From Myxococcales bacterium (GTDB taxonomy: Bacteria; Myxococcota; Polyangia; Polyangiales; Polyangiaceae), in assembly GCA_020430865.1 (NCBI GenBank), contig JAGQIY010000355.1, positions 1 to 11,144 of the forward strand: a DNA stretch of 11,144 nucleotides, read 5' to 3'. The position numbers and the translations under genes are program-made. Below, one piece after another: positions 5,966 to 11,144 of this stretch. The notes beneath the pieces are model-generated. The model saw only the letters and a list, made by a program, of their open reading frames with translations, was not told where the DNA came from and did no database searches. How positions within the stretch are numbered: the first letter of the stretch is position 1; each line of letters opens with the position of its first letter.

Positions 5966-6709
5966 TCAGCCGATCAGGCTCGAGACCACGCCGAGCAAGG
6001 TGCCCGCGACGGCAGCAGCGGCCCCGCCCATCAGACACAGCTTCGCGGTCTTCGCCGCGCTGCCCATCAGCTCGTCCCGCGACTTGGCGCTCATCACCAG
6101 CGAGGCGAACTTCGGACTCGTGATCAGGTTCCCCTCGTGACGACCGCAAACGTACAGCCGGTTCTGCACCGGCATCACGCGCTCGATGCAGGTGAACTTG
6201 CTGGCCTTCGAGAGCGTTGGGTTGACGAAGGCGTAGTGCCCGAACTGAATCGCTTCGTTCTTACCGACCGCGCCCTTCAAATCCGCCAGGAAACCTTCCT
6301 TCTTTGACTCTTCGAAGGTCTTGGTGAAGGGATCGAAGTCGCCCCCTTGACTCGCGTCGACGCGCACGGCGCCGGAGCCGTCATTGAGGAAGAACTCGGC
6401 GCACGCCTTCTCGTCGACGTAGTCCTTGCTCTTGGTGCTGTCGCCATCCTTCCACTCGCCCACCACCTTGAGCTCGTAGTACAGGCACTCGGTCCCCGTG
6501 ACCGGTGAACGCAGCGCCTGCTGGACGACGACGTCTCCCTGAGCGCTGAGAGCGCCTCTCGGCCCGGCGAGCTGGGCGCCCTTGGTCGCGGCATCTCCGG
6601 TGGACACGAACGGTGCCTTGGAGAGGCGTCCCGCCTTGTACTTCTGCATCGCCCCGAAGATGGCGACGACGATTCCGATGACGACGATGATGGCTGCAAT
6701 GCTTCCCAT
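5966..6709 (-). CDS. GIDE-domain membrane protein
   Basis: A 247-residue protein from ATG 6709, with GAGGAG 8 nt upstream (on + strand 6718-6723). A hydrophobic N-terminal segment (about 3-20) is followed by basic residues (KYKAGR). A soluble domain (about 50-200) carries the GIDE-type pattern: SPVTGTECLYYELKV (68-82), then FFLNDGSGAVRVDAS (106-120). A C-terminal hydrophobic hairpin or segment lies at about 224-246. In animals the GIDE domain occurs in the mitochondrial E3 ligase MUL1/MAPL ahead of a RING finger. Here no RING is present, so ligase activity is not suggested. Bacterial relatives are membrane proteins of unknown function. The two terminal membrane segments would place the domain on one side of the inner membrane. 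Regulation may involve the structured leader at 6730-6810. It is downstream of the STAND regulator gene on the same strand, but 281 bp away. Confidence 0.75.
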   Translation of the reverse strand: MGSIAAIIVVIGIVVAIFGAMQKYKAGRLSKAPFVSTGDAATKGAQLAGPRGALSAQGDVVVQQALRSPVTGTECLYYELKVVGEWKDGDSTKSKDYVDEKACAEFFLNDGSGAVRVDASQGGDFDPFTKTFEESKKEGFLADLKGAVGKNEAIQFGHYAFVNPTLSKASKFTCIERVMPVQNRLYVCGRHEGNLITSPKFASLVMSAKSRDELMGSAAKTAKLCLMGGAAAAVAGTLLGVVSSLIG

Positions 6710-6729
6710 TTGGAATGCTCCTCTCGAGG

Positions 6730-6810
6730 CTCACGTTCTCGTGAGTACCCGACATGGCCCTCAGGCCATTTCCCTGTGGTATCTATGGTTCCGCAGACAA
6801 AGCCCTGCGG
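6730..6810 (-). promoter_or_regulatory. Leader with three consecutive 6-bp hairpins, upstream of GIDE gene
   Basis: Within 81 bp just upstream of the GIDE ribosome site lie three perfect inverted repeats. CTCACG/CGTGAG (6730-6735 and 6740-6745) has a 4-nt loop. ATGGCC/GGCCAT (6754-6759 and 6764-6769) has a 4-nt loop. CCGCAG/CTGCGG (6791-6796 and 6805-6810) has an 8-nt loop. The nearest sits only 6 nt beyond the GAGGAG ribosome site. They could be a structured 5' leader, stacked operators, or part of the terminator of the upstream gene. None has a T-tract. The role is inferred. Confidence 0.4.
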
Positions 6811-6890
6811 CGCGGCGAGCAGCACCTGACCAGGTACCGCCCCCGTCGTGGGTTCATCGCCATCTACCGTTGCCCCTCCGCTAAACTCCC

Positions 6891-6910
6891 ATCAAAGCCG
6901 ATCAAAGCTC
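6891..6910. repeat. Short tandem 10-bp direct repeat
   Basis: ATCAAAGCCG is followed at once by ATCAAAGCTC, two 10-bp units identical at eight of ten positions, spaced one helical turn apart. It lies in the gap between the GIDE and STAND genes. It is a possible binding site or a chance duplication. Confidence 0.35.
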
Positions 6911-6990
6911 CGGGGCGAACCTCGAGAAACCTCGACTATCCCCTCAATTTCAGCCCTTTGGCCCATGGGGGGAGGCTCCAGGGCGGGAAG

Positions 6991-9504
6991 TCAGACCCGG
7001 GCCACTGGGACGTCGCTGCCCAGGGCATAGCCGTCCTCGAGCGTTCGGATCAGCGACTCGAGGCCAAGCTTGCGCAGCGTGGAGAGCGCCACCCGGAGTC
7101 GCTGGGTCGCTGCCGCCTCGAGAATGCGCTCTCCGGGCCAACCCGCCTCGATCAGCTGCGCTCGCGAGCAGCCCAGGCCGTTCGCGCGCGCCTCTGCCAG
7201 CGCCGCCAGGATCGCGCCCAGAGCCTTTCGCCTTCCGAGAGGTACCTGCTCACCGCCCGGGGGCCGAAACCACGATCCATCGCGGGCTACCAGCCAGCTA
7301 TCGGGCTCCGCGCGTAGAGACTGCATCTGCCTCCGCGATGCGCAGCGCTCGAGCAAGCGCAGGTCCAGCTCGCGCAGGCTGCGCTCGGCGGCGAATGGAC
7401 TGGAACCACCGCGCGCCAGCGCGCTCGCGAGCTCCGCCAGCTCGGTCAGCCCCACCCGCGACGCCTGTTCACGCACCTGACCGAACCAGCTCAGAGCCCT
7501 GGATTCCGCGCGCGCTTCTCGCTCGAGCTGCGCCAGGTGCAGCGCGCAGAACGCCCACTCTCGGCCACCTCGGGGCAACCCCTGCAACGCCAGCTCGAGC
7601 TCGACGAAGGCCGCTCCCGCCTGTCCGCGCTCGCGCCGGGTAACACCCAGGTGGTAGCGCGCGAGCGCTTCCGCGCGCCCGGCTCCAATCTCGCGAAAAC
7701 CATGCACAGCCGCCACGAACCCGGCTTCAGCCGAACTCAGGCGCCGAGCATGCAGCGCCTCACGCGCGCGCAGGTACTCCAGACGCAGCTCCAGTCCCTG
7801 AGCCAGCGGCCTCGCAGCGTCGCTCGCGTTCATTGCCACACGGATCCACCTATCCGCCTCCGCGAGGTGCCTGGCGACGCCGGCCTCGTCCCCCAGCTCC
7901 ACGCAGACATCACCCAGCAACAGCTCGGCGGCCCCCCGGCAGGCGCCGAACCCCACTGAATCCTCGGGGATACGCGCGAGGCAGCGCTCCGCCTGAACAC
8001 GCGCAGCGTCCAGGTCTTGGAGCGCTCGGTAGGCGTCGGCGAGTTCGAGGCAACGCCAGGCATCCGTTCCTGGACCAACCAGGTCCCTGGCGCGCTCCAG
8101 GCTGCTCCTGGCATCTCGCAGCTGCCCCGACTCCCCGAGCGCACGGGAAAGCGTCAAGAGCGCCAGCAGCTCGAGGTCATCCCGCGCCGCGCGACGCGCG
8201 AAGTCGAGCGCGCGCAGGCCCAGCTGAGCCGCCCCGCGCGCGTCACCACGAGCCAGGAGGGCCTTGGCCTGTAGCGCCATCGCTTCGCAGATGAGTGGAA
8301 GCGACGCGCCGCTCTGGTGGGAGCGCTCGATCACCTTCGCGAGCACGCGCTCCAGCGCCTGCCCGAGCTCGGTCCCCAGCTCCAGGGACTGGGCGAAGCC
8401 GCGGGAGATCACGCCCAGCGCGGCGTCAGCGAAGCGCGTCGAGAGCTGGGGCGTGGTGACCGCGCGCTCGAGCACGCGGTGGAGGTTCTCCGCAGGCACG
8501 ACCGACTCCGCGCCAGCGTAGTACTCCGCCCAAGCGAGCTCGATCCGCCATGCGAGGTCAACGGGCGTGCGAGCTTCTACGAAGCGTCTCAGGGGGGGAG
8601 AGAGCACGAGCCGCTCCGCATCTCGCAGCAACCAGGCGCGGCGCCTGAGCGCGCTGACCAGCTCCAGGGCGGCGCCCGGCTGGGGCGCGCCTCCCGCACC
8701 CGCGAGCGCCTCCAGCACCACCTCGAGCTGCTCGAGGCTCACGCCAGACGGAGGCCAGGCGAGCAACATGAGCAGCGTCTGCAAAGATGCGTCCAACCCT
8801 TGCCACGAGGAAATGAGCACCGCCTCGAGCGAGCGCTGGTTCTCGGGCATGGGCACGCCTTGGGAGCGAACTCGGTGCAAGAGCGCCGGCACGCTCAGAA
8901 CGTCGAGACGCGCCGCCGCCAGTTCGAGAGCCAGCGGCAGCCCCCCCAGCTCGTGACACAGCTGACCGACGAACGCGCGCTGCGCTTCGGGGATAGGCGC
9001 ACCGGCGCGCAGCGCGAGGCGAGCGAACAGCTCCTGGGCTGCCTCGCCGGGCAGCGGCACCACCTCCAGCGCCCGGGCATCGTTCGCTGCGCCGAGCAGC
9101 TGGTCGGGGCGCACGCGCAGCGTCAGCACGACCCGCAGGTCGGGCACGCGCTCGAGCCACCCGGGCAGCACCACCTCGAGCCACGGCAGCACGGCGTCCA
9201 CGTCATCCAACACCAGTCCGACAGGCGCCTGGGCGTTGAGCAACGAGGCGAAGCCGGCCCGCTCCGCGGCTCCCTCTGGCGCCTCGGGTCTGAGCACTCG
9301 CAGCAAAGCCCGGGTGGCGCCCTCTGCGGAGTCCGCCGCGCCGAGCGGCACCCGTAGCCAGCGCTCGGCGCTTTCGCACGGAAACGCTTGGAAACTCAAG
9401 AAGGACTTGCCAACGCCGGGGGCGCCCCACAGCGCGAGTACGCGCCACGAGGCATCGCCAACCTCCGCCTCCAGCTCAGCGCGGCTCGAGGTCGAGCTGA
9501 CCAC
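6991..9504 (-). CDS. STAND-type ATPase/TPR regulator with C-terminal winged helix
   Basis: An 837-residue cytosolic regulator starting with GTG 9504, backed by AGGAG 6 nt upstream. The N-terminal STAND NTPase module has Walker A GAPGVGKS (27-34), Walker B VGLVLDD (95-101), an arginine-bearing VVLTLR strand (125-130) and the family motif GGLPLALELAAARL (187-200). A helical, winged-helix-like linker (about 215-325) precedes a long Ala/Leu/Arg-rich region (about 330-710) whose pattern of paired helices fits TPR repeats. The C-terminus (about 732-830) resembles an OmpR/BTAD-like winged helix: QLIEAGWPGE, then RLRVALSTLRKLGL, then the wing EDGYAL. This reverses the usual SARP order (winged helix first) and resembles MalT/PknK, where the DNA-binding domain is last. 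ATP-dependent switching that controls transcription is inferred. The gene lies 80 bp downstream of a Ser/Thr kinase on the same strand, probably one transcript, so the kinase is a likely input. Confidence 0.88.
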   Translation of the reverse strand: MVSSTSSRAELEAEVGDASWRVLALWGAPGVGKSFLSFQAFPCESAERWLRVPLGAADSAEGATRALLRVLRPEAPEGAAERAGFASLLNAQAPVGLVLDDVDAVLPWLEVVLPGWLERVPDLRVVLTLRVRPDQLLGAANDARALEVVPLPGEAAQELFARLALRAGAPIPEAQRAFVGQLCHELGGLPLALELAAARLDVLSVPALLHRVRSQGVPMPENQRSLEAVLISSWQGLDASLQTLLMLLAWPPSGVSLEQLEVVLEALAGAGGAPQPGAALELVSALRRRAWLLRDAERLVLSPPLRRFVEARTPVDLAWRIELAWAEYYAGAESVVPAENLHRVLERAVTTPQLSTRFADAALGVISRGFAQSLELGTELGQALERVLAKVIERSHQSGASLPLICEAMALQAKALLARGDARGAAQLGLRALDFARRAARDDLELLALLTLSRALGESGQLRDARSSLERARDLVGPGTDAWRCLELADAYRALQDLDAARVQAERCLARIPEDSVGFGACRGAAELLLGDVCVELGDEAGVARHLAEADRWIRVAMNASDAARPLAQGLELRLEYLRAREALHARRLSSAEAGFVAAVHGFREIGAGRAEALARYHLGVTRRERGQAGAAFVELELALQGLPRGGREWAFCALHLAQLEREARAESRALSWFGQVREQASRVGLTELAELASALARGGSSPFAAERSLRELDLRLLERCASRRQMQSLRAEPDSWLVARDGSWFRPPGGEQVPLGRRKALGAILAALAEARANGLGCSRAQLIEAGWPGERILEAAATQRLRVALSTLRKLGLESLIRTLEDGYALGSDVPVARV

Positions 9505-9584
9505 GTTGATCTCCTGATGTTCGACGCTTCACGGTCCCACGCTGGAGGATCGGTCACGCGGCTTCAAGACCCCGCTCGACGTGC
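9505..9584 (-). other. Short gap between kinase and STAND genes
   Basis: These 80 bp carry the STAND ribosome site (AGGAG; + strand 9511-9515) and no gene. In the STAND frame a TGA lies at 9529-9531, nine codons upstream of the GTG, so the two proteins are separate rather than one frame-shifted fusion. I see no convincing terminator or promoter, which is consistent with co-transcription. Confidence 0.5.
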
Positions 9585-11018
9585 TCAAGCCGTCCTCAGC
9601 GACTCGTTGGCCTGACCCACTGCGGCGAGCGCCGAGGACAGGTCGTGTACACTGCCGAAGCGCTGGGCGGGCTGCTTCGCCAGTCCACGCGCCAGCACCT
9701 CGTCGAGTCCTGGCGGACAGGCCCCGCCGAGCAGCGAGCTGGCGGGCGCCGCGGGCTCCGTCAGCAGGCGCGCATACACGCTGGCGAGGGTCTGGTCCAT
9801 GAAGGGAGGGGCCCCGGTCGCCATCTCGTAGATCACGGCGCACAGACCGTAGATGTCGCTGCGCTCGTCCACCGCCTCCCCTCGCGCCTGTTCTGGCGAC
9901 ATGTACATCGGTGTGCCCACCGCGGCTCCCGTCGCTGTGATCCGCGAGGTAACGGCGTCATCGACAGGCTTGGCGAGACCGAAGTCAAGGATCACCGCGC
10001 GCTCGCTGCCCTCGCCTTCGCGACGAATGAAGACGTTCGCCGGCTTCAGATCGCGATGAATCAAGCGCTGCGCGTGCGCAGCTGCGAGGGCCGAGGCGAG
10101 ATCGAGCGCGAACCGCCGAGTCTCCTCCCAGCTCAGCTTGCCGACGCGCTGCAGGCGCGCCTCGAGGGTCTCCCCCTCGAGATGGTCCATCACCATGAAC
10201 AGCGTGCCATCGGCAGCGCGATCGAAGTCGTGCACGGCGACTATTCCGGGGTGGCCGATGCGGTTCACCGCCAGGGCCTCGCGCTCGAAGCGTCGCTGCG
10301 CGTCCTCGCTGACGCGCAGGTCACGACGGATGGTCTTCACGGCGTAGCGGCGCCCAGTGCGTAGGTGCGTCGCTGAGTAGACGTCGCCCATGGCTCCCGC
10401 GCCGATCAGTGACTCGATGCGATAGGTGCCGCCGAGCTGAGCGCCAACCATGCTTCCGCCAGGAACCTGGAGCCGAGCCTGATACTGAGCCAGCACGGCG
10501 TCTCCGATCACGTGCTTCCGTGGACCGATTCCGCTGCTGTCCTCGCCAGGCACCGAGAGGTCCTCGTCAGAGTCCGGCGCTTCGTAGCCAACGAGCCATA
10601 GCTCTCCCTGATCCAGGTCGGTGATGAAGCCGTGCGTCGCGCCTTGCAGAGTGAGCGACGTCAGGCGCTTGACGGGCATGCCCAGTGTCCGCGCGGCTCC
10701 CGCCACGCTGCACCCAGGAGTCTGCTCCGCGATCGCGATCAGGCGCTCGTAGTGACCCGCTCGGGTCCAGTTCGCCATCCCGCGCCAGAGCATGAACCCG
10801 GTGATCGAGAGCGGCAGCAACCCGAACACGAACAGGATCGTGGCGACGGCGCGATCCTCCCAGGGGTTGTCCTGCGCGCCCCAGATGAACATCAGCACCG
10901 CCAGCAGCACCCAGAAGCTCGCGAACACCACGCCGGGCGCGCCGAGGCCGATGAGCCACAGCGCGCGACGCCTCAAAGAACGGCGAACTGGGTGAAAGCG
11001 CTCCAAGCTGATGCGCAC
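9585..11018 (-). CDS. Membrane-anchored Hanks-type Ser/Thr protein kinase
   Basis: A 477-residue kinase. A basic N-terminus is followed by two membrane helices (about 19-46 and 58-78), then a small winged-helix-like region (about 88-145: LIAIAEQTPGCSVAGAARTL, then an ITDLDQGELWLV wing), a linker, and a complete kinase domain (about 198-465). The catalytic residues are intact: glycine loop GAGAMG (206-211), K228 in YAVK, E247 in the C helix, HRDLKPAN (321-328), DFG (345-347), VGTPMYMSPEQ (367-377) and SDIYG (387-391). It is therefore a predicted active RD kinase. The usual bacterial layout is kinase first, then one membrane helix and an external sensor; here the membrane part is N-terminal and there is no sizeable external domain. 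GTG 11018 is chosen because it precedes the first membrane helix. The frame has no ATG or GTG further up before a stop at 11082, and its ribosome site is weak. It probably leads an operon with the STAND regulator gene. Confidence 0.94.
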   Translation of the reverse strand: MRISLERFHPVRRSLRRRALWLIGLGAPGVVFASFWVLLAVLMFIWGAQDNPWEDRAVATILFVFGLLPLSITGFMLWRGMANWTRAGHYERLIAIAEQTPGCSVAGAARTLGMPVKRLTSLTLQGATHGFITDLDQGELWLVGYEAPDSDEDLSVPGEDSSGIGPRKHVIGDAVLAQYQARLQVPGGSMVGAQLGGTYRIESLIGAGAMGDVYSATHLRTGRRYAVKTIRRDLRVSEDAQRRFEREALAVNRIGHPGIVAVHDFDRAADGTLFMVMDHLEGETLEARLQRVGKLSWEETRRFALDLASALAAAHAQRLIHRDLKPANVFIRREGEGSERAVILDFGLAKPVDDAVTSRITATGAAVGTPMYMSPEQARGEAVDERSDIYGLCAVIYEMATGAPPFMDQTLASVYARLLTEPAAPASSLLGGACPPGLDEVLARGLAKQPAQRFGSVHDLSSALAAVGQANESLRTA

Positions 11019-11144
11019 GAATCGGAAGCTAGCATGGCGCGGCCAGCGAGCTGAGGCTCGGAATCCCGACGCGCCAATCGCTCAGATTTCTCGCTCCCGC
11101 GCCCCACGCGGCAGCGCTGGCACGACTTCTGACACCATCGCTAA

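Noticed and set aside
6754..7317. 187-codon open frame on + in the GIDE/STAND gap
   Set aside because: It runs antisense into the end of the STAND gene, has no domain, and its start lies inside the hairpin leader without a ribosome site.
8317..9357. 346-codon open frame on + antisense to the STAND gene
   Set aside because: Gln/Arg/His/Gly-rich translation without motifs, antisense to a gene with intact Walker motifs and a good ribosome site.
9505..9584. Kinase and STAND genes as one frame-shifted PknK gene
   Set aside because: The kinase domain ends normally, an in-frame stop (9529-9531) precedes the STAND GTG, and a strong ribosome site is placed for independent initiation.
11118..11132. 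Sigma-54-like promoter (TGGCACG) reading rightward near the window end
   Set aside because: The -24 part matches well, but at the required 10-bp distance from GG the sequence is GA, not GC, so the essential -12 element is missing.

Overview
The window is GC-rich (roughly two-thirds G+C by eye), densely coding, and uses GTG starts for about half its genes. Its gene content is a Hanks-type Ser/Thr kinase, a STAND/TPR regulator, a stand-alone receiver domain and DUF2378-like and V4R-like sensor proteins. Together these point to a Myxococcota (deltaproteobacterial, myxobacterium-like) chromosome. That assignment is inference from gene content; there is no rRNA or other marker gene. I found no tRNA, rRNA, CRISPR array, transposase or phage gene.

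Layout. Positions 1-2316 (+ strand) hold three small signalling-type genes, each preceded by a non-coding gap: the 3' end of a DUF2378/TIGR02265-like gene, a stand-alone CheY-like receiver, and a V4R-like small-molecule-binding protein. Positions 2547-4064 (+) encode a large non-canonical short-chain dehydrogenase fused to a CxxC/CxxC module. A lipoprotein gene (4131-4802, -) converges on it and is divergent from a BrkB/YihY-family membrane protein (4967-5962, +). The BrkB gene in turn meets a membrane-anchored GIDE-domain protein (5966-6709, -) tail to tail, only 3 bp apart. The rest of the window is a two-gene unit on the minus strand: a membrane-anchored Ser/Thr kinase (11018-9585), then, 80 bp downstream, an 837-residue STAND ATPase-TPR protein with a C-terminal winged helix (9504-6991).

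How the genes may work together. The kinase/STAND pair looks like a split version of the PknK arrangement (kinase plus MalT-like ATPase/TPR plus DNA-binding domain) and is the most system-like part of the window. The left-hand trio could be a sensory cluster (ligand-binding sensors around a phospho-receiver), but no histidine kinase is present and the genes are not tightly linked. The middle genes (SDR, lipoprotein, BrkB, GIDE) have no obvious common pathway.

Non-coding structure includes a 3 x 14-bp tandem repeat and a separate dyad upstream of the receiver gene, a short leader ORF that would couple to the receiver by an ATGA overlap, and three consecutive perfect 6-bp hairpins in the leader of the GIDE gene. 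I see no strong evidence of a wholly new defence or mobile system. The most unusual items are the split kinase/STAND unit, the atypical SDR and the structured GIDE leader.
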